From: ZLKRG44 sp964555705
Lineage (GTDB): Bacteria; Planctomycetota; Phycisphaerae; Phycisphaerales; SM1A02
Assembly (NCBI GenBank): GCA_964555705.1
Contig: CAZKTN010000002.1
Location: 1-64,000, forward strand
Reading direction: 5' to 3'
Length of the DNA stretch: 64,000 bases
Made by a program: the position numbers and the translations under genes. The notes under the pieces are model-generated. The model had not been told where the DNA came from. It was given only the letters and a program-made list of their open reading frames with translations, and searched no databases. Below are positions 38,183-47,573 of this stretch, piece after piece. Each line of letters begins with the position of its first letter. Position 1 is the stretch's first letter.

Positions 38183-39556
38183 ATGAAGGAGCGCGCTGAT
38201 GTGCTGATCATCGGAGGCGGCATTGCGGGACTCGCGTGCGCGCTCGCATGCGCAAGGCGCGGGCTTGCATGGTCTCTCGTCGAGGCGTCGGACCGGTTGG
38301 GAGGCCGTGTGGCGACCGATGTGGTCGATGGCCACCGCCTCGACCGTGGCTTTCAGGTCTTCCTGAGCGCCTATCCCGAGGCGAAAGGCACGCTCGACCT
38401 TGCCGCGCTTGACATGCGCGCCTTCGCGCCTGGTGCGTCGATCTTCCGTGGCGGCCGGTGGCGCCGGATTGCGCACCCGCTGAAGCGCCCGCTGGCCGCG
38501 CTTGGCTCCGTGACATCGGGCGCAGTGGCGATCGGCGACGCGATGCGGCTGCTGCCGGTGGCGCGCCGTGCGGCGCGCGGGCAGGTGTGGCCACCAGATG
38601 CATCTGCCCATGGCGCACCTGTTCCCGGGGAGAGCGGCGACCCGCTGGTGCGCCGCGCGACGGGGAAGGTGCCGCTCGTCCCGACTGCCGCAGATGCGCT
38701 CCGCGAGAGTGGCGTGAGCGACGCGCTCATCGAGTCCTTCTTCAGGCCATTCTTCGGCGGCGTGTTTCTCGACAGGTCACTGGCGGCCGACCGGCGCTCG
38801 TTCGAGTTCAGGCTTGCGATGTTCGCGCGCGGCGACACGGTGGTGCCTGCACAGGGCATGGGCCGGATTCCCGAGCAGATGGCAGGCCGGCTCGATGCCG
38901 CGCGCATCCGAACCGGCTGTGCAGTGGAAAGCCTCTCGCAGGATTCGGGGCTTTGGTGCGCGCGCATCGCCGGCGGCGAGACGGCGCGTGCAAGCGCGGT
39001 GGTGGTCGCCACCGATGGCGAGGCGGCTCGGTCGCTGGTGCCCGGCATGCCGGCGCGTGCGTGGTGCGAGACTGCGACGCTGCACTACTCGTTCCCTGCG
39101 GCCGGTGCGCCGGCGCCATGCCTCTCGCCATGGCTGATGCTCGATGGCGACGGCACCGGGCCGGTCAACCATGCGGCCGCCATGTCGGCGGTGTCGCCCG
39201 ACTATGCGCCCGTGGGCAGGGTGCTGCTCGGCGCAAGCGTGGTCGACTCGGCGGCGCTCGCGCAGGATGACGATGCGCTTGACCGTGCGGTTCGCGCGCA
39301 GATGTCACGGTGGTTCCCGTCGCACAGCCCTCGCACATGGACGCTGCTCAAGGTCGACCGGATCCGCCATGCGCTGCCGCGCCAGCATCCCGACGACCTT
39401 GCGCAGCGTGGCGGCGTGGACCGCGGCGGGGGCCTTCTCGTGTGCGGCGATCACGTGGGCGATGGGTCGATCAACGGCGCGATGCAGTCCGGTCGGCTGG
39501 CGGCGGAGCTGGCGCTCGCGCATGCGTCCACCCGGGCCCGGCCGGTCACTGCGTAG
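38183..39556 (+). CDS. FAD-dependent oxidoreductase, amine oxidase/desaturase family
   Basis: 457 residues. N-terminal FAD fold DVLIIGGGIAGLACALACARRGLAWSL in two blocks, with LVEASDRLGGRVATD and GFQVFLSAYP. The C-terminal FAD contact is GGLLVCGDHVGDGSINGAMQSGRLAAE. It resembles protoporphyrinogen oxidase/phytoene desaturase-like enzymes, but the substrate is not assignable. The 3' end overlaps the convergent lipoprotein gene by 11 bp. Confidence 0.82.
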   Translation: MKERADVLIIGGGIAGLACALACARRGLAWSLVEASDRLGGRVATDVVDGHRLDRGFQVFLSAYPEAKGTLDLAALDMRAFAPGASIFRGGRWRRIAHPLKRPLAALGSVTSGAVAIGDAMRLLPVARRAARGQVWPPDASAHGAPVPGESGDPLVRRATGKVPLVPTAADALRESGVSDALIESFFRPFFGGVFLDRSLAADRRSFEFRLAMFARGDTVVPAQGMGRIPEQMAGRLDAARIRTGCAVESLSQDSGLWCARIAGGETARASAVVVATDGEAARSLVPGMPARAWCETATLHYSFPAAGAPAPCLSPWLMLDGDGTGPVNHAAAMSAVSPDYAPVGRVLLGASVVDSAALAQDDDALDRAVRAQMSRWFPSHSPRTWTLLKVDRIRHALPRQHPDDLAQRGGVDRGGGLLVCGDHVGDGSINGAMQSGRLAAELALAHASTRARPVTA

Positions 39557-39965
39557 CCACAGGCTGACCCGGGGGCGCCGACTCCGGTCGCACGCGCAGC
39601 ACGGCCGCACCCATCTTGGGGTCGATGCGGTTGATGTGCACGTCGACGGTGGCGATGCGGCCGTCCTTGGCGAACGTGAGTGTGGCGGTCTCGCGGCGAG
39701 CCTCGACTGCCGTGCATGTCCAGCCCTGCAGCGCGAACGCGTCACGCATGCGGTCGGAGGTGTCGGCCATGCTCCGGAGGTCTCCGCGGCACACCACTCG
39801 GACGCGCGTGAGCACGCCATCGGTGCGGTCGACATCCGCTGTGGTGATCGCCTCCATCCCAGGCGGGATGGGCACGTCGCTCTCGAGCACGGTCGTCGGC
39901 AGGCCGCTGCAGGCGCCGAGGGCGGCGCAACCCCACACAAGCATGATTGCGGCAGTCCGGCGCAT
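39546..39965 (-). CDS. Small lipoprotein, function unknown
   Basis: 139 residues. Lipobox AALGAC (Cys near residue 19) after a short signal. The mature part (SGLPTTVLESDVPIPPGMEA onwards) is alpha/beta with two further cysteines. Minus-strand TACATT (39982-39977) ends 11 nt before ATG 39965. It is divergent from murJ with 47 nt between starts. No family recognised. Confidence 0.6.
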   Translation of the reverse strand: MRRTAAIMLVWGCAALGACSGLPTTVLESDVPIPPGMEAITTADVDRTDGVLTRVRVVCRGDLRSMADTSDRMRDAFALQGWTCTAVEARRETATLTFAKDGRIATVDVHINRIDPKMGAAVLRVRPESAPPGQPVATQ

Positions 39966-40012
39966 CGGTCCGATCAAATGTAGCCGCAGCGACCGCGTCG
40001 CGAGCGCCACCG

Positions 40013-41745
40013 ATGGCACGAGGATTCGAGACCCACGCCCGCACCGTCTCTGCGCTGACGCTGCTGTCCCGCATCACCGGCCTTGCGCGGGATGCGGCGC
40101 TCGCGCGCATCTTCGGCGTCGGCGTGGCGATGGATGCGTTCGCGTTCGCGTTCATGGTGCCGAACCTCTTCCGTCGGCTCTTCGGCGAGGGCGCGCTCGC
40201 ATCGAGCTTCCTGCCCGTCTACACGCGGCTCGACGCGGAGCGGCCCGAGGTGGCGCGGCCGATGGCGTGGCTTGTCCTCTCGCGCACGGCAGTGGCGCTC
40301 GCGGCGCTGACGCTCCTTGGGGAGATGATCCTCATTGCGGTATGGCCGCCGGCGGACAAGGAGGCCGCCACGCTTGGTGCCACGCTTGTGGCCATCCTGC
40401 TCCCGTACATGCCGCTCGTGTGCGTGGTTGCGCTGGTGGGTGCGGTGCTCCAGACCCATCACCGGTTCGGGCCCACTGCGGCGAGCCCCATCATCCTCAA
40501 CCTGGCGATCGTCGCCGCCGCGGTCCTCCCGTGGGCGCTCGGGGGTACCGACGCGCTTGCGCCTCGTGCGCACATCATGCTGGTGGCAGGATCGGTGCTG
40601 GCGGCGGGACTGGTGCAGCTGGCATGGAGCGCGATGGCGCTCCGCGGCACCGGAGTGCGGCCGATGAGGGCGCCACCGGAGGCGCGCGCGCCCTTCCGCG
40701 AGGTCATCAGGAAGACGGTGCCGATGGCGCTCGGGCTCGGCGTGCTGCAGGTGAACACGTTTGTGGACGGCCTGATCGCCAGCTACCCGAACTACTTCGG
40801 CCCGACCATCTTCGGGGTCCCGTTCCCTCTCGGGGAGGGCTCGATGGCGGCGCTGGGGTTTGCGCAGCGGCTGTACGAGTTCCCGCTCGGCGTATTCGGC
40901 ATCTCGGTGGCGACGGCAATCTTCCCGCTGCTCGCCCGGCAGGCCGGGGACCATGAGGCGTTCCTGGCAAGCCTGCGCCGCGGACTTCGGCTGACAGTGT
41001 TCATCGGCTTGCCGGCGAGCATGGGGCTCTTCATCGTGCGCGACCAGCTCACGGCGGTGGTCTTCCAGGGCGGCGACTTCACGAGCGCGAGCAGTGCCCG
41101 CGTCGGTTCGATCCTTGCAGGCTTCGCGGTGGCGATCTGGGCGTACTCCGCGAACCAGGTGCTGACGCGCGCCTTCTACGCACGTGGCGACGCCATGACG
41201 CCCGTGAAGGTGAGCATGGCGATGGTGACGCTGAACTTCGCGCTGAACGTCACGCTGATCTGGACGCCGCTCAACGTGGCGGGCCTCGCCTGGAGCACGG
41301 CAATCTGCGCGATCCTGCAGACCCTGGTGCTCGAGCGTCTGCTTGCGCGCAGGCTCGGGCGCGTCGTCGACGCGGAAGTGCGCAGGAGCTGGCTCCGCAC
41401 ACTCGGAGCGACGCTCGCGATGGGTGCGGTGACTGGCGCAGTCGCCTGGTGGCTTCCCGACCAGGGATCATGGTGGACCATGGCCGGCGTGCTCGCCGCG
41501 CTCGTTGCTGCGGGCGCAGCGTCGATGCTCGGTGCCGCGTGGGCGCTGCGCATGCCGGAGCTGCGCTGGGCGCTCGGCCGCCGNNNNNNNNNNNNNNNNN
41601 NNNNNNNNNNNNNNNNNNNNNNNNNNNNNNNNNNNNNNNNNNNNNNNNNNNNNNNNNNNNNNNNNNNNNNNNNNNNNNNNNNNTCGGTGCCGCGTGGGCG
41701 CTGCGCATGCCGGAGCTGCGCTGGGCGCTCGGCCGCCGATCCTGA
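40013..41745 (+). CDS. murJ: Lipid II flippase MurJ, interrupted by an assembly gap
   Basis: Moves the peptidoglycan precursor lipid II across the inner membrane. It is a MOP/MVF-fold protein with about 14 membrane segments: TVSALTLLSRITGLARDAALA, FRRLFGEGALASSFLPVY, SMAALGFAQRLYEFPLGVFG and VLTRAFYARGDAMTPVKVS. The 100 N at 41584-41683 lie between two identical 55-base copies. Collapsing 155 bases gives 525 residues ending WALGRRS, in frame. Presence of MurJ fits a peptidoglycan wall. The start ATG 40013 is set by homology. Confidence 0.93.
41529..41583 (+). repeat. Left copy of 55-bp contig-end duplicate (murJ)
   Basis: Identical to 41684-41738 across the second N run; assembly overlap. 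Confidence 0.95.
41584..41683. other. Assembly gap, 100 N
   Basis: Same structure as the gap at 24091: 100 N between two 55-base identical ends. Confidence 0.97.
41684..41738 (+). repeat. Right copy of 55-bp contig-end duplicate (murJ)
   Basis: Identical to 41529-41583; seven further bases complete murJ to its stop. Confidence 0.95.
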
Positions 41746-41784
41746 CGTGGCCGCCGGTCCTGACGTGGCCGCCGCAGGCTGCGA

Positions 41785-43488
41785 TCAGCTGCCGCCCACT
41801 GCGGGCTGCGCAGGCGCACCACCCTCAGGCGTCGAGGTCGCGACAGGCTGCGCAGACACAGGGACCAGCGTGACCGGATCGCGCGCGGGAAGCATCACCG
41901 GTGCGGCGATGCCGTACTCGCTTCGGAGCTTCGCAATGTCAGCGCGGCCCTGCGGATCGCCCTTGGCGATGTCAGGCCAGTTGCCGACCACCATGATGGC
42001 GAGCTTGTCCGGCTGGAGGTAGGTCTGCGCCACGCGCTGCACGTCGGCCGCTGTCACGGCCTTCACGCGGTCGCGGTACGTCTGCCAGAAGTCGGCAGGG
42101 CGGTTCGTCCACTCGTCCGTCACGAAGACGCCGAGCATCGCGGGCTTTGAGGCGAAGCGCTGCGGGAAGGTCTCGATCAGCGAAGCCTTCGCGACCTCGA
42201 GCTCCTCCTCGGAGACGGGCTTCGTGCGGATCTCCTCGATCTCGTCCATGATCAGCTTGATCGCCAGCGCGACCGTGGGGCTCTTGCTCTGGAAGCCCGC
42301 GCGGAACGAGCCCGCATAGAAGGCCTCCGGCGCGAACCGAGAGCCGGCGCTGTACGCCAGTCCCTCGTCGCTGCGCACGCGCTGCATGATGCGGCTCGAG
42401 AAGCCGCCGCCGCCGAGGATGTCGTTCATCACGAAGTAGGCGATCGCGTCCGGGTCGTCGCGCGTGATGGACCGCATGCCGATGTAGACCTTTCCCTGCG
42501 GGATGTCCTTCTCGGCGATGTAGAGGCCGGGCGCCGGATCCGCCTTCGGGGCGGTCGGAGGCGCATTGCGCTCGCCGCGGGGCCAGCCGGCGAGCGCCTG
42601 CTCGAGCTTCTTCGCCATCGCGTCGGGCTCGAAGTCGCCTGTGACCGAGATGATCATGTTGCCGGGGTGGAAGATCCGTGCGGCCATCGCGCGCATGTCC
42701 GACTCGGTGATCGCGGCAAGGGTGGCACCCGTGGGCTGCCGGCCTGCGTAGTGGTCGGTGCCCCAGAACATCATGCTCCACTCGCGGTCGATGATGGAGT
42801 CGGCGCTGTCGTTGCGCTGCTTGAGGCCCTCCATCGCCTCGTCCATCGCGACCTTGAAGCGGGCCGGGTCGAAACCCGGGTTGCGCAGCATGTCGACGAA
42901 GAGCTTGAGGCTCTCGTCGAAGTTCGACGCGAGGCAGTCGAGCGAGGCGCTCGAGTTCCACTCGCCCATGCGCACGGACATGTTGGTGGCCATGAAGTCG
43001 AGCGTCTCGTCGAACTCGGCTGCGCCGAGCGCGCCTGCGCCGCCGCGGCGCATCATCGACCCGGTCATCGACGCCAGACCCACACGGTCCGCGGGATCGA
43101 GGTTGGCGCCGCCCATGCAGGTGACGGCCAGCGAGATGAGCGGGAACTCCTTGTTGGGCGCCATGTAGACCACGGTGCCGTCACTGAGGGTTCGTCGGTA
43201 GTCCGCCGCGCGCGGGGCCTCGAAAGTGAGCGGGGGATACACGAGCTGCTCTGGCCTTCCGGCGATTCCGCCTGCGGCCTTGGCGGCAGCCGCAGCGGTG
43301 TCCGTGCGCGCCGGGGCAGCGGCGCCTTGGGTCGCTGGCGCAACGAGCGCGCTCGCGAGTGGGGCTGCCGCGCCGACGGCGAGCGCCCCCATCAGTGCAA
43401 GCGAGGAGAGCCGCGCCGCCATGCCCGCGCAGGAACGCGGGAGGCCGGCAACGAGGCGGGTGGCGATGCGTGAGCTGTGCAGTGTCAT
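41785..43488 (-). CDS. M16 family peptidase homologue without zinc motif (non-catalytic partner)
   Basis: 567 residues with an N-terminal signal (LALMGALAVGAAAPLASALV). Two M16 half-domains are visible. The region that should carry HxxEH reads NLDPADRVGLASMTGSMMRR, so there is no metal site. The C-terminal half keeps the R/Y substrate motif region (FSSRIMQRVRSDEGLAYSAGS). Such inactive subunits pair with the active one to form the closed chamber. ATG 43488 has AGAGGA 6 nt upstream; an upstream GTG at 43527 overlaps the partner's stop. Confidence 0.87.
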   Translation of the reverse strand: MTLHSSRIATRLVAGLPRSCAGMAARLSSLALMGALAVGAAAPLASALVAPATQGAAAPARTDTAAAAAKAAGGIAGRPEQLVYPPLTFEAPRAADYRRTLSDGTVVYMAPNKEFPLISLAVTCMGGANLDPADRVGLASMTGSMMRRGGAGALGAAEFDETLDFMATNMSVRMGEWNSSASLDCLASNFDESLKLFVDMLRNPGFDPARFKVAMDEAMEGLKQRNDSADSIIDREWSMMFWGTDHYAGRQPTGATLAAITESDMRAMAARIFHPGNMIISVTGDFEPDAMAKKLEQALAGWPRGERNAPPTAPKADPAPGLYIAEKDIPQGKVYIGMRSITRDDPDAIAYFVMNDILGGGGFSSRIMQRVRSDEGLAYSAGSRFAPEAFYAGSFRAGFQSKSPTVALAIKLIMDEIEEIRTKPVSEEELEVAKASLIETFPQRFASKPAMLGVFVTDEWTNRPADFWQTYRDRVKAVTAADVQRVAQTYLQPDKLAIMVVGNWPDIAKGDPQGRADIAKLRSEYGIAAPVMLPARDPVTLVPVSAQPVATSTPEGGAPAQPAVGGS

Positions 43489-43523
43489 GTCATGTCCTCT
43501 GTAGCTGTGTCGGTCCGCGTCCA

Positions 43524-45470
43524 TCACTTGCCGCTGCCCTGCGACTGAAGCTGCTCGAGCCGCTGGCGCATCTTCTTGAGCATGAACTCCGCGAGCGGCC
43601 TTCGGTCGGGCGGCATCTGGCCCATGTTGGCCTCGATGTCGGAGATTCCGCGCTCGAGGTTCTCGGCATCGGTCTCCTGCGCGAGCTGGGCGGCGAGTGC
43701 GCGCACTCGCGCCTGCATCGGTGCAGGGAGCTTCGCGAGGTCAGGGTCCATGGCCTCGCTTTCGGCGCCGGCCTTGCGCGTGAAGGTGGCCACCGACCTG
43801 TTGCTGGGCGCGAAGTACTTGCGCGCGACGCGCTGGATGTCGGCGCCGGTCACCGCCTGCAGCTTCTTGGGCTCCTCGTTGATCTCCTCCCAGCCGCCGA
43901 GCGCCTCGGCGTACGCGAGCTGGATCAGGAGGAAGAAGTTTGTCTGGAGGCGGCGGTAGCTGTCGGCGGCGACCTGGTTCTTCACCTTCTGCAGCTCGCG
44001 CTCGGACACCGGCTCGTCCTGGAGGCGCTTGAGCTCGTCGTACCACGCGTTCTCGAGATCCGCGGGCGTCGAGCTGCCCTTCGTCTCGCCGGCGAAGCTG
44101 AAGTAGCCCGCGTACTTGCGGCTGTCCTGGCGGCATCCGGCGGACGAGGCGATCTCCTTGCCCTCGACAAGGCCCTTGTAGAGGCGGCCGGTCCTGCCGT
44201 TGAGGATCTGCGACATCATGTCGAGCGCGTAGCTGTCCGCGTGGCGGAATGGCACGGTGTGGTAGCGGATCTCCACCTGGGGCTGCGCATCGACCTCCGC
44301 GTTCATGCGCATCTCGGCCTTCTGTCCGTGCTCGAGCGTTGTCACCGGAGGCACCATGCCCGACTCCGGGCGCAGCCGGCTGAAGTAGCGGCGGATCAGA
44401 TCGCGCGCCTGCGCCGGGTCGAAGTCGCCCACGATGATGCCGACGAGGTTGTTCGGCCGGTAGTAGATGTTCCAGTAGCGCTGCGCCTCCTCCATCGTGT
44501 AGCTGTTGAGGTCGCTCGGCCAGCCGATGATGGGCCACGCGTAGCCGCTCGAGACCCAGAACATCGCGTCGAACTGCTCCTGGAAGATGCCCGTCGGGGT
44601 GCTCTCGGTGCGCAGGCGGCGCTCCTCGTGCACGACGTCGCGCTCGCTGTAGAACTCGCGGAAGACGCTGTCGTTGAGCCGGTCGCTCTCCATCCACGCC
44701 CACAGCTCGAGCTTGTTGCTGGGGACATTGATGAAGTAGAAGGTGAGGTCGTGCGAGGTGAAGGCGTTCATGCCCGACCCGCCCTCGCGCGTGTACACCT
44801 GGTCGAACTCGTCCTTGACGATCGAGCCCGCAGCCTTCTGCTCGGCCTCGAGCTGGGCCACCTGCGCCTCGATCTCCTTCACCCGTGCCGCCCCCTCGGC
44901 AGATGAGCGGTCAGCCTTCGCCATCTCCTGCTTCAGCGTGGCGATGCGCTCCGCGTTGGAGCGGCCCTGCTGGGTGTCCATGAGGGACTTGAGGTCGGCC
45001 CGCATCTTCGCCAGCTCGGGCGTGTCGTTGTTCGGGTTCCACGGGTCGTCGATCTGCCCCATGAAGTAGCGCATGTACTGCGTCGACCACGTGTAGTCGT
45101 TGATCGCGTCGCGCAGCGACTTCTGGCGCGCGCGGAAGTCGGCGTCGCGATCGGGGTTCTGCGTGCCGATGGTGTTCGTCCCCTTGAACATCATGTGCTC
45201 GAAGAAGTGCGAGATGCCCGTGATGCCGGGACGCTCGTTGACGCTGCCGACCTTCGCGAGCCATCCGGCGCTTACGGTGTTCGGCTGGTCGGTCCTGGGA
45301 ACGAGCAGGAACTTCATGCCGTTGTCGAGGATCACGATCTCAGGCTCGACCTTCTGGGCGCTGGCGACCTGCGGCCAGAGGCAGACGGCAGCGAGGGCCG
45401 ATGCGGCGACGATGGCGCGTGAGAGGGCGTGCGCGGGCAGGGCATGGCGGGGGTTCGTGAGGGAGCGCAT
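43524..45470 (-). CDS. M16 family zinc metallopeptidase, active partner, exported
   Basis: 648 residues with signal peptide (cleavage near VASAQK). The inverted zinc motif HFFEH in GISHFFEHMMFKGT is intact. An insert of about 150 residues after it (Asp/Asn- and coiled-coil-rich: ARVKEIEAQVAQLEAEQKAA) enlarges the first domain; the downstream Glu ligand lies in the RDVVHEERR segment. It degrades peptides in the periplasm together with the inactive partner, which begins within or just after its stop. Confidence 0.92.
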   Translation of the reverse strand: MRSLTNPRHALPAHALSRAIVAASALAAVCLWPQVASAQKVEPEIVILDNGMKFLLVPRTDQPNTVSAGWLAKVGSVNERPGITGISHFFEHMMFKGTNTIGTQNPDRDADFRARQKSLRDAINDYTWSTQYMRYFMGQIDDPWNPNNDTPELAKMRADLKSLMDTQQGRSNAERIATLKQEMAKADRSSAEGAARVKEIEAQVAQLEAEQKAAGSIVKDEFDQVYTREGGSGMNAFTSHDLTFYFINVPSNKLELWAWMESDRLNDSVFREFYSERDVVHEERRLRTESTPTGIFQEQFDAMFWVSSGYAWPIIGWPSDLNSYTMEEAQRYWNIYYRPNNLVGIIVGDFDPAQARDLIRRYFSRLRPESGMVPPVTTLEHGQKAEMRMNAEVDAQPQVEIRYHTVPFRHADSYALDMMSQILNGRTGRLYKGLVEGKEIASSAGCRQDSRKYAGYFSFAGETKGSSTPADLENAWYDELKRLQDEPVSERELQKVKNQVAADSYRRLQTNFFLLIQLAYAEALGGWEEINEEPKKLQAVTGADIQRVARKYFAPSNRSVATFTRKAGAESEAMDPDLAKLPAPMQARVRALAAQLAQETDAENLERGISDIEANMGQMPPDRRPLAEFMLKKMRQRLEQLQSQGSGK

Positions 45471-45525
45471 GTGTGGGGTCTCCGTGGCGGAAGTGCTGGA
45501 CGTGCTGTTGTACGGCAGGTGAGCC

Positions 45526-45591
45526 GGTCCCGTAGAGGGTCCCGATACGGAAATTCCGTCTCCGCAGGGCCAATAAGGGCCGATCGGGACC
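45526..45591. promoter_or_regulatory. Structured intergenic element with nested inverted repeats
   Basis: GGTCCCGAT (45538-45546) and ATCGGGACC (45583-45591) are perfect 9-bp arms. Inside lie ACGGAA-A-TTCCGT (45547-45559) and a GGCC/GGCC pair around AATAAG. A second GGTCCCG copy starts at 45526. It sits between the divergent M16 and nuclease genes and may be an operator pair or a folded RNA leader of the M16 operon. Confidence 0.45.
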
Positions 45592-45599
45592 TCCCCGCG

Positions 45600-45628
45600 T
45601 TGGCGCCGGTTGCGCTTGGGGATAAGGT
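45600..45628 (+). promoter_or_regulatory. Promoter TTGGCG-17-TAAGGT
   Basis: TTGGCG (45600-45605), 17-bp spacer, TAAGGT (45623-45628), ending 6 nt before ATG 45635. The bases AAGGTGGGG could also act as a Shine-Dalgarno, so the leaderless reading is not the only one here. Confidence 0.45.
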
Positions 45629-45634
45629 GGGGAC

Positions 45635-47500
45635 ATGGTGCCCCTTGGGAGAGCTCGTCGGTGGGGTGCTCTGGCAGCTGCTCTGGGTGCTCTGGTGACC
45701 GTCGAGGCGCAGGGTCAGGTCCGGGTCATGACCTGGAACGTGGCCCGAATGCAGGGCAACTCCGATGCGGTGGGAACGGTCCTGTGGAATGCCCACCTGG
45801 ATGACAGGCCGGGCTGGGCAGCCCCCGTCGACATCATGGTGTTCCAGGAGGTGACGCCAGGAGCGCTGAAGGCGCTCGGTCCGCTGGTTGCCGCCGCAGC
45901 GCCCGCGGGCTCCACCTATGCGCTCGCGACGTACACCACGAGCAACGGCGAGAACTCCTCGAGCGGAGCCGCTGCGCTCTTCTACCGGACGCAGAGCTTC
46001 AGCGAGATCGAGTCGGCGCACATCGACCTTCCCACCGGCGCTGGCCGCAACACCGACCGCTGGCTGATGCAGCTGGCGGGCTACAGCTCGCCCGCCGCGC
46101 GCGCCTACGTCTACGGATCCCACCTCAAGGCATCCTCAGGCAGCGATAACGCCCAGCTGCGCCTCGAGGGCGCGCTCACGATCCGCGCGAACTCGGATGC
46201 GCTCGGTGCAGGGGTCAGGGCGATCTACCTCGGCGACTACAACGTCTACAGCCACACCGAGGACGCGTTCGTCGCGATGCTCTCCGCCGGCAATGGTCGC
46301 GCCATCGACCCCTTCGGCGGCGTGTCGTGGGATGGGGCCGCCAACTCGATCATGCACACGCAGAGCCCACGCAACATCAGCGGCAACGGGCTCGTGGGCG
46401 GTGGGCTCGATGACCGCTTCGATCTCCTGATGACGACGGTTCAGCTGGCCGATGGAAGCGGCCTCGCCATCATTCCCGGCACATGCCGCACGCTCGGCAA
46501 CGACGGGAACCACTACCAGCAGGCCATCAACGCCGGAGCGAACACCTATTTCCCTGGCCAGCCTTCGCGCTCGTCGCAGCTGGCCAATGCGCTGTTTGCG
46601 GCGAGCGACCACCTTCCTGTGGTCGCCGACTTCCAGGTGCCTGCGCGACTCGGCGCATCGCTGGATCCTGTGCCTCCACGGGTCATCGCGGCCGCGCCCG
46701 TCACCGTGAGCGCGCGCATCTCCAACGGCGCGCAGGTGGTGACGCCCCTCGGCGCAGATGGCCTCGACTATGCGCTGTCCTCGCTGCAGCACTGCACGGC
46801 ATCCGGATCCGGAATCGCGCCGCTTGCACCCGCAGCTGCATCGGTGCCCGTCACGCTCGCGACGGCGACGCCCGGCCTGCGGGTCGCCAGGATCGGCGTC
46901 AGCAGCGCATCGGAGGCCGCTGAGCCATCGTCGATGGAGCTCTCGGCGACATTCACCGTGCTTGGCCCCAGCCGGCCAAGCCTGATGGCCGGAGCCGACA
47001 TCCGGGCATCCGAGATCCACGTTCCGCTTGAGATTGGTGACGCACCGATCGACATCGACGTCCCTGTGTGGAACTTCAACTTCCAGGTGCTCCAGTCGGA
47101 GCTCGACATCGACTCCACCGCAGTGGGCACTGCGCCCGGGAGCGACGCCGTGAGCGTGCTGGTGGGCACGGCATCCTCGGTCGGAGCGCAGCCCGCGGTG
47201 CTCCGGCTGCGCGTGAACCCGAAGGGACTTGAGCCGGGAGAGACACCGATCCCGGTGACCGTGCGAACCAGCGACGAGAACGTCCCCGGCGAGCGCGTCG
47301 CCGAGCTGCTGATCACGGTGATCATCTCCGTGACAGGGCGGGACGAGCCTGCGGACCTCAACGGCGACGGCGCCGTGGACGGGTTTGACCTTGCGATCCT
47401 GCTGACCCAGTGGGCAGGTCCGGGGTCCGCGGACCTCGACCTGAGCGGCATCGTGGACGGGATTGACCTTGCATTCCTCCTTGCGCGGTGGACACTGTGA
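45635..47500 (+). CDS. Exported endonuclease/exonuclease/phosphatase domain protein with dockerin-like tail
   Basis: 621 residues. A signal peptide (about 1-27) is followed by an EEP domain (30-340): VRVMTWNVAR, DIMVFQEV (catalytic Glu), YVYGSHLKASSG, IYLGDYNVY and SDHLPVVADF. Next is a beta-sandwich-like region of about 240 residues. The C-terminal pair of Ca-binding loops (ADLNGDGAVDGFDL and ADLDLSGIVDGIDL) ends LLARWTL. It could cleave extracellular nucleic acid or phosphodiesters; the substrate is unknown. Confidence 0.85.
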   Translation: MVPLGRARRWGALAAALGALVTVEAQGQVRVMTWNVARMQGNSDAVGTVLWNAHLDDRPGWAAPVDIMVFQEVTPGALKALGPLVAAAAPAGSTYALATYTTSNGENSSSGAAALFYRTQSFSEIESAHIDLPTGAGRNTDRWLMQLAGYSSPAARAYVYGSHLKASSGSDNAQLRLEGALTIRANSDALGAGVRAIYLGDYNVYSHTEDAFVAMLSAGNGRAIDPFGGVSWDGAANSIMHTQSPRNISGNGLVGGGLDDRFDLLMTTVQLADGSGLAIIPGTCRTLGNDGNHYQQAINAGANTYFPGQPSRSSQLANALFAASDHLPVVADFQVPARLGASLDPVPPRVIAAAPVTVSARISNGAQVVTPLGADGLDYALSSLQHCTASGSGIAPLAPAAASVPVTLATATPGLRVARIGVSSASEAAEPSSMELSATFTVLGPSRPSLMAGADIRASEIHVPLEIGDAPIDIDVPVWNFNFQVLQSELDIDSTAVGTAPGSDAVSVLVGTASSVGAQPAVLRLRVNPKGLEPGETPIPVTVRTSDENVPGERVAELLITVIISVTGRDEPADLNGDGAVDGFDLAILLTQWAGPGSADLDLSGIVDGIDLAFLLARWTL

Positions 47501-47573
47501 AACCGCCACCGGCCTCCCGAGCGAAGCCATCAAGGACCCGCTGACTGTTCCCCGACCCAAGACCTCGATCTCC

